A stretch of 34,969 nt of DNA, from assembly GCA_963621245.1 (NCBI GenBank), contig CAVFCW010000017.1, positions 1 to 34,969 of the forward strand. The letters run 5' to 3'. How positions within the stretch are numbered: position 1 is the first letter of the stretch; each line of letters opens with the position of its first letter. Source of the stretch: SIG603 sp963621245 (GTDB lineage: Bacteria; Bacillota; Clostridia; Oscillospirales; Acutalibacteraceae). Of this stretch, positions 7,747 through 14,871 are shown one piece after another. Below the pieces are notes generated by a model. That model was not told the DNA's origin and did no database searches. It worked only from the letters and a program-made list of their open reading frames with translations. A program made the translations under genes and the position numbers.

Positions 7747-8263
7747 TAAGCTTCACCGCCTTTCCCGTCTGCAAAAGCCCCTCGGCGCCCGTCTGTCTCA
7801 CCAAAAAATCGGGGCTCACATTCTCAAAGCAAGCCGCGTCAAAGAGAGTTTCTCCGTCGGCAGAAATGTGATATTTCCTCGGAAGAATATAATCCTTAAG
7901 CTTAATTTCGCACGGAACAAAAAGAAAGTTTTTCTTAACGCTCGGGTTATACTTCACGACTGAGCTTATAACCATACCGTGAGAAGAAACAAGCCTTACA
8001 ATCTCCTCTGCAAGCTTTACCGCTTCGCTTACCTCACAAGTGCTTTTTAGGTAAATATCGAGTTTTACGCCAATTGTTCTCTCGCCGCCGTCAGAGTTTT
8101 CTTCGACATTACCGAGATAAATGTGGCAGATGTTTTTTCTCCCCATCGGAATATTATACCCGCAAGAAAGTTCCGTCACAAAATCCGCCTTGTCTCCAAG
8201 CTCCCCTTTTAATAGCGAGACTGTCGCCGAGAGAATACAAGAAATATCCTTTTTCTTATTCAT
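7733..8263 (-). CDS. Head-tail completion / tail terminator-like protein
   Basis: About 176 residues. The central part (IGVKLDIYLKSTCEVSEAVKLAEEIVRLVS, residues about 69-98) looks like the helix-strand arrangement of tail terminator or minor tail proteins. The last 45 residues (YHISADGETLFDAACFENVSP...) form a separate element not typical of that family. ATG 8263 is chosen because it overlaps the preceding stop by 8 bp; a frame from 8344 would add an implausible hydrophobic leader read over the neighbour. Position after the capsid and connector supports a junction role. Not identified with certainty. Confidence 0.5.
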   Translation of the reverse strand: MNKKKDISCILSATVSLLKGELGDKADFVTELSCGYNIPMGRKNICHIYLGNVEENSDGGERTIGVKLDIYLKSTCEVSEAVKLAEEIVRLVSSHGMVISSVVKYNPSVKKNFLFVPCEIKLKDYILPRKYHISADGETLFDAACFENVSPDFLVRQTGAEGLLQTGKAVKLIEER

Positions 8264-8606
8264 CGCAATCCCCCACAGCATCAAAAACAAAATCGGGATC
8301 GCTCGCACCGATAAAATAAAGCTCCTCACGAATGAGCGATGCAATCATTCCGACAAAAACAGAGTCTCTTTTGCCGAGACTTATTTCTCCCGCCTTCACC
8401 GAAGAAGGGCTCACGGCGGAATCGGTAATCACCGACTGCCTTACGGCGATAAGCGCCGCTATATACTCGTCCTCTCTGAAATCCTCGCTTATTTTTGCAC
8501 CCTCGCAAAGCTTTTGAGCGTGTTTTGCGGCAAGGGCGAGAAGCCCGCTGTCGAGCTCCCCGTCATAAATCTCCTCTGCCATTTTTCTTATGTTATCAAA
8601 ATTCAT
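8256..8606 (-). CDS. Head-tail connector-like protein
   Basis: A 116-residue, mostly helical acidic protein immediately after the major capsid gene, the usual place for gp6/gp15-type DNA-packaging connector proteins. Helices around residues 1-18, 20-35, 43-58 and 75-97 fit such a fold (IGASDPDFVFDAVGDCDE forms the tail). ATG 8606 has AAGGAG six bases upstream and lies 10 bp after the capsid stop; a longer frame to 8699 would be read inside the capsid gene. Function is from position and size only. Confidence 0.5.
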   Translation of the reverse strand: MNFDNIRKMAEEIYDGELDSGLLALAAKHAQKLCEGAKISEDFREDEYIAALIAVRQSVITDSAVSPSSVKAGEISLGKRDSVFVGMIASLIREELYFIGASDPDFVFDAVGDCDE

Positions 8607-8616
8607 TTTTATCTCC

Positions 8617-9624
8617 TTAAGCGGTGAATTCAATTCTCTTTGAAGCGCCGCTGTAAATTTTAGCAAATCCCGCAATGGTGCTGATGGCCGCTCTTTCAAG
8701 CTGACGGTCGATAAGCTTATCGTACTCCGTGACGATATCCCCAGCCTGAATCATCTCGAGAGCAGAACCGGAGTCAAGGCCGATAATCTGACCTGCCGCC
8801 ATAGACGGAACGTGAATAAGCTTAGCGCCGAGCGGAGTAATCATCTTGCCGCTTGCGTGAAAGTTAAGACCCGCGTTGCTGTCTCGGAATTCGCTCATGG
8901 AAAGCAGTTTGGAGCAAGCGTCCGTGCCCGCAAGCAAAGTGTTGAATTTATAAGGCGTGAGATCCGCCCAAAGTTTTATGAGATCGGTGTAAGCAAGAGC
9001 CGTGCCGATTTTTCTTGTGTCGATCGGATTTGAGTTTCCGTCACCGTTTATAAGCACGTCAACGGCGTCTTTCATTTGGCTGACGGCAATATAATTTCCG
9101 ATCTGACGAAGAGTCACGGTGAACAAATCAAGTTTCTGAAATCTGAGTGCCTCATAGGAAGCAACAAGCATTCTGCCTCGCTTTTTGAGGGAAACAAGAT
9201 TTTCCGAAGATGTAATCTCCGTTGTGGGAATGGCGTCACCCTCGTTTGTCGATTTAAGCTCAAGATCGTCGCCCGTCATACTCGAATTGACGGTTCTGTA
9301 ATCGAGCGAATCGATTTTGGTCACCGTTGCAATCATATCCTTGAGCGAAGAATTCATATCGACGCCGCTTCTTACCGCTCTTGCAACGTATTCGGGAAAG
9401 AGCGCCGCACTTGATGATGTCGAGAAAAACTTCTCCACTCTGTCCGAGCCGGCACCGGAAACCTTGATGCCGAATCGCTTAAGCTGGCGCTGATATGCGT
9501 CCAAGCCCTCAAGCTCCGTTCCGATATACTTATCCGAGGAATCGAGCTCCTCAAGCACCTGAGTGAAGCTCTTTCCCGCTGTGTGATACATTCCCTTTTC
9601 GATGTTTATGTTTCTGTAATCCAT
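8617..9624 (-). CDS. Phage major capsid protein
   Basis: A 335-residue protein placed after the protease/scaffold gene and before the connector. It shows a major-capsid pattern: a flexible N terminus (about 1-60), a segment FFSTSSSAALFPEYVARAVRSGVD with the start of the core (about 63-87), a long E-loop-like stretch (DYRTVNSSMTGDDLELKSTNEGDAIPTTEITSSENLVSLKKRGRMLVASYEAL), and a C-terminal P-domain ending with DKLIDRQLERAAISTIAGFAKIY. ATG 9624 has AAGGAG six bases upstream, better than ATG 9642. A 280-bp structured gap separates it from the preceding gene, and it appears to have its own promoter. Confidence 0.85.
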   Translation of the reverse strand: MDYRNINIEKGMYHTAGKSFTQVLEELDSSDKYIGTELEGLDAYQRQLKRFGIKVSGAGSDRVEKFFSTSSSAALFPEYVARAVRSGVDMNSSLKDMIATVTKIDSLDYRTVNSSMTGDDLELKSTNEGDAIPTTEITSSENLVSLKKRGRMLVASYEALRFQKLDLFTVTLRQIGNYIAVSQMKDAVDVLINGDGNSNPIDTRKIGTALAYTDLIKLWADLTPYKFNTLLAGTDACSKLLSMSEFRDSNAGLNFHASGKMITPLGAKLIHVPSMAAGQIIGLDSGSALEMIQAGDIVTEYDKLIDRQLERAAISTIAGFAKIYSGASKRIEFTA

Positions 9625-9708
9625 ATAAATCTCCTTTTTCACTTAGTTTTCACATAACATTCTTGTTTTTTTCCGCTAAACATAACATTTTTTTATTATT
9701 TGAGCGAT

Positions 9709-9739
9709 ATTATATAACCGTACTTAAGAGGTACGGCAA
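9709..9739 (-). promoter_or_regulatory. Candidate capsid promoter with palindrome in a 19-bp spacer
   Basis: On the minus strand TTGCCG (9734-9739), a 19-bp spacer and TATAAT (9709-9714). The inverted repeat CCGTAC-N7-GTACGG (9718-9736) sits in the spacer. A 19-bp spacer carrying a dyad is the geometry used by MerR-family regulators. No such regulator is seen in the window, and the -35 is imperfect. Confidence 0.45.
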
Positions 9740-9800
9740 ATAAAACGCCGGTTTTAAGTTAAAATCTTCTTAATATCATCTCACTTTCCTGAACCGAAAG

Positions 9801-9863
9801 CTAAGCGACGGGTGGAAGCGTCCATGCCAAAGGTTCATCCCCAAAAATCCGAACTTTATACAA
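9801..9863 (-). CDS. Candidate 20-aa leader peptide with a hidden ribosome site
   Basis: TTG at 9863 is preceded at 7 nt by a full AAGGAGG (9871-9877) and opens a 20-codon frame ending in TAG. The Shine-Dalgarno itself is one arm of a CCTCC/GGAGG hairpin, so it would be masked in the folded RNA. The peptide (including WTLPPVA at its end) matches nothing I can name. It may be a chance frame; the strong, correctly spaced site is the only positive evidence. Confidence 0.3.
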   Translation of the reverse strand: MYKVRIFGDEPLAWTLPPVA

Positions 9864-9906
9864 AGAATAACCTCCTTAGGGAGGCTTTTCTTTTGCCCTC
9901 TTTAGG

Positions 9907-10266
9907 TCAAATTGAATATTCTTTAAATTCGCTGTCTGCTTTTATTTTGCGTTCGCTAGCCGTCTGCGGCGTCACGCCAAAATCAAGCGGCAGCTTTTTG
10001 TTTGCCTCTTTCTGCATGACGGCATAAAGCTTTTCAAGTCCGACAGAATCAAGATTTTCAGTCATCTTGTCTATCGTTTCCCTATCAAGGCCCGGACCCG
10101 TCACAAAAAAGCACTTTGCAATGCTATTTTCAAGCTTTTGGCGATAAGCCATTCCGCTCTCGCAAAGCTTATAAATCTCCCGTGCCTCGTCAAAACTTAA
10201 GTTAACTTCCCCTTCGTTATCCTTAAGCTTTTCGATAATATCAGCGGCTTTAAGCTTTAAACTCAT
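9907..10266 (-). CDS. Nested in-frame capsid scaffold protein
   Basis: Within the protease gene, ATG 10266 is preceded at 10 nt by GAGGAGG (10277-10283), the strongest ribosome site in the phage block. It would yield a 119-residue product (MSLKLKAADIIEKLKDNEGE...) equal to the helical C-terminal part of the protease. Phage lambda C/Nu3 and several other phages make the scaffold by such internal initiation, so this is a direct analogy. Expression of the short form is inferred. Confidence 0.5.
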   Translation of the reverse strand: MSLKLKAADIIEKLKDNEGEVNLSFDEAREIYKLCESGMAYRQKLENSIAKCFFVTGPGLDRETIDKMTENLDSVGLEKLYAVMQKEANKKLPLDFGVTPQTASERKIKADSEFKEYSI

Positions 10267-10827
10267 TTTTTCGTCATCCTCCTCTTTAAAACTACTATAA
10301 TTTTTCTTAACTCTAGCATTTCTCTGAGCCGGAATCGCAACAAACGAAAACTCGTATGCGTCACTCACGCTGTCAAGTATTCTCACCGCTTTCACACCAC
10401 CGTAACATTTTCCCGTGATGTGTTTGCAATGCTCCTTACCGCAAACCGAACAGTAGGTTCTGTCAGCCGAACACGAAACGCTCACCTCTCTTAATATTCC
10501 GCTCTCGATTTTATCGATTATCTCCCTCTCGCTTACGGGAATATAAGCCTTCGCTTCAAGATAACAATATTTCTCCCCAAGTGAACTCAGTCTGTCTCCG
10601 TCCGATTTCACCTCGCACTTGTAAATTCTTGCGCACTGGTTTTTGGCTCTCGCCTCGTGATCGAAAATTCCCGTCTTGCCGACAAAAAGTTTCGAGAGCT
10701 TTTCAAGTGCATTCACAGAAAACGCCTCATAGTCCCTATCAACCTCATTGTCGCAAAGAACAAGCGAAAAGGTGTAAACATCCTCCTCTTTAAGCTCTTT
10801 TCTCGCATAAGCATTGATAAGCTCCAT
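9907..10827 (-). CDS. Prohead maturation protease with C-terminal scaffold region
   Basis: About 306 residues from ATG 10827. The N-terminal 175 residues resemble prohead proteases: a strand start (TFSLVLCDNEVDRDYEAFS), GKTGIFDHEAR with a candidate catalytic His57, and GILREVSVSCS with candidate Ser (116 or 118), then FSFVAIPAQRNA, which parallels the cleavage-fold ending in this family. A Cys/His cluster (C126, C129, H133, C134, H136, C141) could bind metal and is unusual. Residues 188-306 are helical and charged, like a scaffold, and have their own internal start at 10266. A TTG at 10854 with GGAAG upstream is an alternative start. It follows the portal gene. Confidence 0.65.
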   Translation of the reverse strand: MELINAYARKELKEEDVYTFSLVLCDNEVDRDYEAFSVNALEKLSKLFVGKTGIFDHEARAKNQCARIYKCEVKSDGDRLSSLGEKYCYLEAKAYIPVSEREIIDKIESGILREVSVSCSADRTYCSVCGKEHCKHITGKCYGGVKAVRILDSVSDAYEFSFVAIPAQRNARVKKNYSSFKEEDDEKMSLKLKAADIIEKLKDNEGEVNLSFDEAREIYKLCESGMAYRQKLENSIAKCFFVTGPGLDRETIDKMTENLDSVGLEKLYAVMQKEANKKLPLDFGVTPQTASERKIKADSEFKEYSI

Positions 10828-10873
10828 ATCGTTGTTTTTGTCTTCTCCGCCCAAACTTATGCTTCCGTTTCCT

Positions 10874-11968
10874 TTAGTTATCTTCAATTTTCTTTTCAAT
10901 CTCCTTTCTCTGTGCCTCGTAAAGCATCGATTTGTTGTGATCAAGTTCGTCTTGCATGGTTATGTCCTCCCAGTCGATTTTCACGGCAGTTTCGATTCCC
11001 TTTGTAAGCAGCCAAACGGATACAACTCTGTGAATAACAGGCTCCAAAAGCCGCCTGTACGCCTCAAGTTCACTTGTCAGAATATCCGCCTGTTGGCTTG
11101 ACATTCTCTCCGTGGAAGGCCAAGAAAATCCGAGAAGAAAAGGCGGTATTCCAAGCTTTGCGACAATTTGCTCGAGCATAAGCCTTGCGGGCACCTCGCT
11201 GTCGGGTATCGAAACATCCGCTCCGATCGCCTTAATGCTCACGTCGCCCACCGATATAAAATCGTTAACGCTTTCTTTGCTCATAGCCTTTTTCCACTCA
11301 GCCGCCATAAGCTTTGCTTTATCTGGTGCATACGTGCCGTCAGACGGACACGAAACGGCAAAGCGAACACTTCCGAGCCTATCAAAGTTCACTCCGATCG
11401 CCCTGTATATTTTTAGTAACACATCGCTCACAAACGGCAAACCTTTTAGTATCGATGTTCCCGTTATCGCTCCCGATTCGGGATTAAGCACCGATTTCAA
11501 TATCAGCTCCTGATATTTGCACTCGCAAAGCTCCCCTTTTTTTCTCACCATTATTCTCACGTCAAGCGGAGTTTTCTCCTTGAACGCAATGTCTCTCAAA
11601 TCGGTGTTGTAAAGTGCGGCAATTTCGCCGTCACTCAGGCATATTTCTCCCACGGCTGTTCCGTAAGTCAGCAAATCCTCCACGTATGTCCCGATAAATT
11701 CGTCCATTCCGTGGCTCATGGCACCGACTTTCACGGTGGTAAAAAACTCTTTTAATTCCTCATCAAACTTTTCGTTTCCCGTTGTGACGATGAATCTTCC
11801 GATTAACCGCCTGATTTTAACTATCGAAGCGTCTATCACGGGAATATTCTCCCTGAGTGAGCGGTAAAGCTCCCTCTCGCACACCGCAGGCATATTAGGA
11901 AAGCTCAAGAATTCATTTCTTCTCGTGCTAACCGACAAAGCCGTGCTTTTTTCCTCTTTTCTCTTCAC
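10874..11968 (-). CDS. Phage portal protein
   Basis: A 364-residue portal protein, the dodecameric ring through which terminase packs DNA. Position between large terminase and protease is canonical. The segment DASIVKIRRLIGRFIVTTGN (residues about 46-65) is typical of portal N termini, and GIPPFLLGFSWPSTERMSSQQADILTSELEAYRRLLEPVI (about 271-310) is the signature turn and long alpha-helix region near the tunnel. Length is slightly short of the usual 400-500. The start is GTG 11968 with AAGGAG five bases upstream, 11 bp after the terminase stop. Confidence 0.85.
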   Translation of the reverse strand: MKRKEEKSTALSVSTRRNEFLSFPNMPAVCERELYRSLRENIPVIDASIVKIRRLIGRFIVTTGNEKFDEELKEFFTTVKVGAMSHGMDEFIGTYVEDLLTYGTAVGEICLSDGEIAALYNTDLRDIAFKEKTPLDVRIMVRKKGELCECKYQELILKSVLNPESGAITGTSILKGLPFVSDVLLKIYRAIGVNFDRLGSVRFAVSCPSDGTYAPDKAKLMAAEWKKAMSKESVNDFISVGDVSIKAIGADVSIPDSEVPARLMLEQIVAKLGIPPFLLGFSWPSTERMSSQQADILTSELEAYRRLLEPVIHRVVSVWLLTKGIETAVKIDWEDITMQDELDHNKSMLYEAQRKEIEKKIEDN

Positions 11969-11979
11969 AAAATCTCCTT

Positions 11980-13218
11980 TCAGCGCCTGCCCACCGAGAC
12001 AAATCCGAATCCGCCGCCGCGCCTTTCAATTTCCGACGCAAAATATCGCATATCGTCCATGGCGTGATCGTTCTCCTTAACCACCTCGTCTTTATCTTTT
12101 TTCCAAGTGTACAGCGAAAATTCTCTCACGGCGTCACGGCAGCAGGCGCAAACTTTTATTCTCCCCGTTTTCAGTGCCGAAGAGAGTATTCTTATGCCGT
12201 TAATCACATCATTGTTTGCTTTTATAACATGCATTCCCTCTCTTTGCATAAGCGTTATCATCGATGCCGCCGACGGATCGATAACAATAAAGCTTATTTC
12301 TTTCCCCGCCGTAAGCTCCTTTATTGCCGCCAAATGCTCCTCGTCCGTTCGCCTCATCTCCTCACGCCTTGAGTCGTAATAGTATTCGTCAATGCGATAC
12401 CATACATCCGAGAACCTCGCCCACAAGCCGACGCTTGTCGGATTTACGGTGCCGTAATCTGCCGACAGCGCATACTCTGCCGCTTTGCCGTCAGGCACGG
12501 AAACAAACATATCGGAATTCATAAACGGATAAACAAGCCCCTCGGCTTTCACCCATCTGCCAAGCACGAATCTCTGATAAAAAGCACCTGAAAACATATT
12601 CTCGTAGCGCAAAACAGTCTCCTTTGTAAGCCCGGGATTATCCCTCATCGTAAAATGAAGATAGTAAGCGTTTCTCTCATTAAGTTTTTTAATCCACTCA
12701 AGATAAAACCAGTGGTAAGGGCTCTCGGGGTTACAGTTAAACCACAACTTCGCCTTCGGCACGGAGCATCTCGCTATTGCCTGTTCGATAAAACTCCTCG
12801 GCATAAGCGCCGCCTCGTCAAGCATAACTCCCGCCAGAGTCATACCCTGAATAAGTGCCGAACTGCTCTCGTCCTTTCCGCCGTAGATATAAAATCTGTT
12901 TTCTCTGTCGGCACACGATATCACTATCAGATTTTCGGAAAGCTTTTCTTTTGTGCTAAACCCTATCTCGTTCAACAGCGGAATAAGCGGAACGGTTATA
13001 TTCCTCCTCACGCTTTTAATGGTTTTTCCGCAAATCGCAAATGAACATCCGTCAAAACGACAGAACGCCCAAAGCACAAAAGACAAACTCATGCAAAGTG
13101 TTTTACCCGAGCGAACCGCCCCGTCGCAAATTATCGCGTCAAAATCACGATACGGCGAATTTTCGCACCACCACGTGAGCAGTTTCATTTGCTTTTCCGA
13201 GAAGCGCTCAAGCTTCAT
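11980..13218 (-). CDS. Phage terminase large subunit
   Basis: A 412-residue ATP-driven DNA packaging motor and nuclease. Walker A is GAVRSGKT (33-40), Walker B and the catalytic carboxylate are in MTLAGVMLDEAAL (about 124-136), and the coupling-type motif WFNCNPESPYHW follows. The C-terminal RNase H-like nuclease has its three acidic positions in ALSADYGTVNPTS, FIVIDPSAA and NDHAMDDMRYF, all intact. Normal length. ATG 13218 overlaps the small-subunit gene by 11 bp with GGGAG upstream. The intact active sites argue against random decay of the block. Confidence 0.92.
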   Translation of the reverse strand: MKLERFSEKQMKLLTWWCENSPYRDFDAIICDGAVRSGKTLCMSLSFVLWAFCRFDGCSFAICGKTIKSVRRNITVPLIPLLNEIGFSTKEKLSENLIVISCADRENRFYIYGGKDESSSALIQGMTLAGVMLDEAALMPRSFIEQAIARCSVPKAKLWFNCNPESPYHWFYLEWIKKLNERNAYYLHFTMRDNPGLTKETVLRYENMFSGAFYQRFVLGRWVKAEGLVYPFMNSDMFVSVPDGKAAEYALSADYGTVNPTSVGLWARFSDVWYRIDEYYYDSRREEMRRTDEEHLAAIKELTAGKEISFIVIDPSAASMITLMQREGMHVIKANNDVINGIRILSSALKTGRIKVCACCRDAVREFSLYTWKKDKDEVVKENDHAMDDMRYFASEIERRGGGFGFVSVGRR

Positions 13219-13549
13219 CGGGCAAATCTCCCTCGTGATTTAACAGCTTTGCGCTTTTCTCGAGCGTCTCAAAAAACGAAGTGTCGCTTTTTTCTCCCGT
13301 CTCCAATTCCGCAAGGCACTGAAGTGCCTTCACTCTGTCGTAAAATTTAATCTCAATTCCGCCGCCCCTCGGCCTTTTAAGCTCTGCCACCGAAAAGAGG
13401 TCAAGCCCCGAAAAATCACGATTTTCGACCTCTTCATCGCAAAAAGCAAGTCGCACAGCGTCGCTTATATCGCCGAACGCTATTCTTTTGTAGCCCGATT
13501 CCACCGTTTCTCTCACTGACAAATCGGGCGGCAAATATTTACTTCGCAT
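13208..13549 (-). CDS. Phage terminase small subunit
   Basis: About 113 residues. The segment SGYKRIAFGDISDAVRLAFCDEE (residues about 18-40) followed by AELKRPRGGGIEIKFYDRVKALQCLAEL is a recurring pattern in small subunits of clostridial prophages and recognises the packaging start on DNA. ATG 13549 has AAGGAG four bases upstream; the longer frame to 13618 lacks such a site. It is the first gene of the phage block. I see no convincing sigma-A promoter between it and the arsR terminator. Confidence 0.78.
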   Translation of the reverse strand: MRSKYLPPDLSVRETVESGYKRIAFGDISDAVRLAFCDEEVENRDFSGLDLFSVAELKRPRGGGIEIKFYDRVKALQCLAELETGEKSDTSFFETLEKSAKLLNHEGDLPDEA

Positions 13550-13680
13550 ATTTCTCCTTTCCGCCGTCTTTCGGCTTTCTTCACCCATACCCCGTTTAGC
13601 CCGAAAATTTCCCTCCAAAAAGAAATTTTGCAGAAAAAAATTTTTTCAACCTGTTTCTGACCTAAAAAAGGCGCAAAAAA

Positions 13681-13702
13681 AGAGAATTCCGAAGAATTCT
13701 CT
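13681..13702 (-). terminator. Terminator of the arsR-family gene
   Basis: A perfect 9-bp stem (13681-13689 with 13694-13702) with a CGAA loop, followed on the minus strand by seven T. It insulates the phage block from arsR transcription. Confidence 0.85.
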
Positions 13703-13752
13703 GAATTTTCAATATTTAGTTTTCCCCTCTTGAAAAAGTTTCCTTTTTCCGC

Positions 13753-14097
13753 TTACTTGTTCTTCTCTCTGCGCTTTTCTGTAAGTTTTTCAATATCGGT
13801 AAAAAGCGCAATCAAATTTTTGACCTCTACATCGTCGGGGTCAATATAATAGTAAATCTTTGTTCCGTCACGGTAACTTTTTACGATTTCAGCCTCACGC
13901 AAAATCTGCATGTGGTGCGAAACCGCAGGCCTCGATAAATTGGTCTCCTTAGCGATGTCCACAACTCTTGCACCGTTTCTGTCACTTCCAAGAAGCATAA
14001 TAAACAGATGCTGACGTGTTTCGTCACCAAGTGCCGTAAGTGCTTTCCTGCACTTCTTAAATTCTTCTCTTATTGTTGTTATACTTAGATTATCCAT
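13753..14097 (-). CDS. ArsR/SmtB-family winged-helix repressor
   Basis: A 114-residue dimeric winged-helix repressor. The core runs from CRKALTALGDETRQHLFIMLL through VVDIAKETNLSRPAVSHHMQILREAEIVKSYRDGTKIYYYI, the complete HTH and wing of the family. The usual alpha-3 metal motif (ELCVCDL) is missing, so if it senses a metal it does so at another site; many members sense other signals. ATG 14097 has GGGAG nine bases upstream. It is divergent from mscL, but no palindrome typical of its operators stands out between them. A single TGTCC half-site lies at 14118, without a partner. Confidence 0.88.
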   Translation of the reverse strand: MDNLSITTIREEFKKCRKALTALGDETRQHLFIMLLGSDRNGARVVDIAKETNLSRPAVSHHMQILREAEIVKSYRDGTKIYYYIDPDDVEVKNLIALFTDIEKLTEKRREKNK

Positions 14098-14452
14098 TTT
14101 AATTTGCTCCCATTTTGCGGACACCAAACACACTATAGTTTTATCCACATAGAATATTTTATATCAAAATTATGTTAAATAAAATATCTGTAAAGCAAAT
14201 CGAGACAGTTAATTTCAATTTTATACATTAATCATTTCAAATTGCGCATTTAATGTATCATTTTTGTTGAATAATCCTCGCTTTGTGTGATAATTTCGCC
14301 ACAGCTCAAACAAAATTATACGATTGTGCTGTTTCAAATTGACTTTTTTCCATAAATGTATCATAATCATAGTTGCAGTCGGAGAGTTTTTCCGCTTGCA
14401 CTTTCGCGTCTTTCACTTAAAAATCTGATACGAAAGAAAGGATATCCCACAA
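14098..14452. other. AT-rich divergent intergenic region arsR/mscL
   Basis: No gene is seen in these 355 bp. Two 10-mers recur in the same order: TTTCAAATTG at 14235 and 14332, and AATGTATCAT at 14252 and 14355, with different spacing (17 and 23). The second copy overlaps the mscL promoter (14339-14367). The duplicated pair may be a regulator site or a decayed duplication. Confidence 0.5.
14339..14367 (+). promoter_or_regulatory. mscL promoter
   Basis: TTGACT (14339-14344), a 17-bp spacer and CATAAT (14362-14367), about 85 bp before the start codon of mscL. Confidence 0.65.
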
Positions 14453-14827
14453 ATGAAAGCATTCTTAAAGGAATTCAAAGAATTCATCGCAAAGGGCAAT
14501 GTTCTTGATATGGCTGTCGGTGTAGTTGTAGGTTCAGCGTTCACCGCAATCGTAACAAGCGTTGTCGAAAATCTTCTCACACCGATAATCGGTCTTTTCA
14601 TACCGGACACCACATTCGCAAACTGGGCACCGGGCGGATTCGGAATAGGCGCAGTAATCAACGCCATCATCACATTCCTCATCACCGCATTTGTTGTGTT
14701 CGTCATTGTTAAGGCGGTCAACAAGCTCAAAAAGCCCAAAGAGGAAGAGCCGGCAGCCGACCCCGAGCCGACAGAAGAGGTTCTCTTGCTCCGCGAGATT
14801 TTGGAAGAACTCAAAAAGAATAAGTGA
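14453..14827 (+). CDS. mscL: Large-conductance mechanosensitive channel
   Basis: A 124-residue MscL homologue. The N-terminal amphipathic helix and first transmembrane helix (FKEFIAKGNVLDMAVGVVVGSAFTAIVTSVVENLLTPIIGLF) and the second helix (FGIGAVINAIITFLITAFVVFVIVKAVNKL) are complete, followed by the usual C-terminal LLLREILEELKKNK bundle. The pentameric channel opens under membrane tension to release solutes on hypo-osmotic shock. Length is typical. GAAAGGA lies about ten bases before ATG 14453. It is single and closed by a bidirectional terminator. Confidence 0.97.
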   Translation: MKAFLKEFKEFIAKGNVLDMAVGVVVGSAFTAIVTSVVENLLTPIIGLFIPDTTFANWAPGGFGIGAVINAIITFLITAFVVFVIVKAVNKLKKPKEEEPAADPEPTEEVLLLREILEELKKNK

Positions 14828-14833
14828 TATGAA

Positions 14834-14862
14834 AAAACGGACTGCTAAAAACAGTCCGTTTT
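14834..14862. terminator. Bidirectional terminator between mscL and the GT4 gene
   Basis: An 11-bp stem (14834-14844 with 14852-14862) with runs of A and T on both sides. The genes converge here. Confidence 0.88.
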
Positions 14863-14871
14863 ATTTTATTA

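Larger units (their letters stand above)
9625..9906 (-). other. Structured gap between scaffold and capsid genes
   Basis: This is the only long gap in an otherwise overlapping phage block. On the minus strand it holds, in order, a GC hairpin that covers a Shine-Dalgarno sequence (about 9871-9885), a candidate 20-codon frame (9801-9863), a stem of six pairs (TGAACC/GGTTCA, about 9789-9837) enclosing a second stem (GACG/CGTC), and a promoter with a palindrome in its spacer (9709-9739). I could not match it to a known riboswitch, ribozyme or T-box. Confidence 0.45.
4572..13549 (-). mobile_element. Reduced prophage-derived block: packaging, head and contractile-type baseplate genes only
   Basis: Twelve minus-strand genes run in canonical phage late order: small terminase, large terminase, portal, protease/scaffold, capsid, two connector or completion genes, hub, spike, baseplate J, YmfQ-like protein, fibre-like protein. 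Most neighbours overlap by 1-14 bp or are less than 15 bp apart. Integrase, repressor, replication, lysis, tail sheath, tail tube, tail chaperone and tape measure genes are absent, although all present frames are intact and the terminase keeps its catalytic residues. No flanking att-like repeat was found. It is a remnant, a satellite-like element, or a domesticated particle cluster. Confidence 0.85.

Noticed and set aside
9715..9740. Group II intron domain V-like hairpin with GTACGGTT
   Set aside because: It is much too short and lacks the bulge and tetraloop. No intron-encoded protein is present.
9780..9900. T-box riboswitch in the capsid gap (plus-strand GGGTGGAAGCG resembles the T-box core)
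   Set aside because: The match to the GGGTGGNACCGCG core is imperfect, no specifier or AG-box is seen, and no plus-strand gene follows.
14118..14123. TGTCCG half-site upstream of arsR as a fifth cluster-type operator
   Set aside because: No partner half-site occurs 11 bp on either side, so it lacks the defining spacing.
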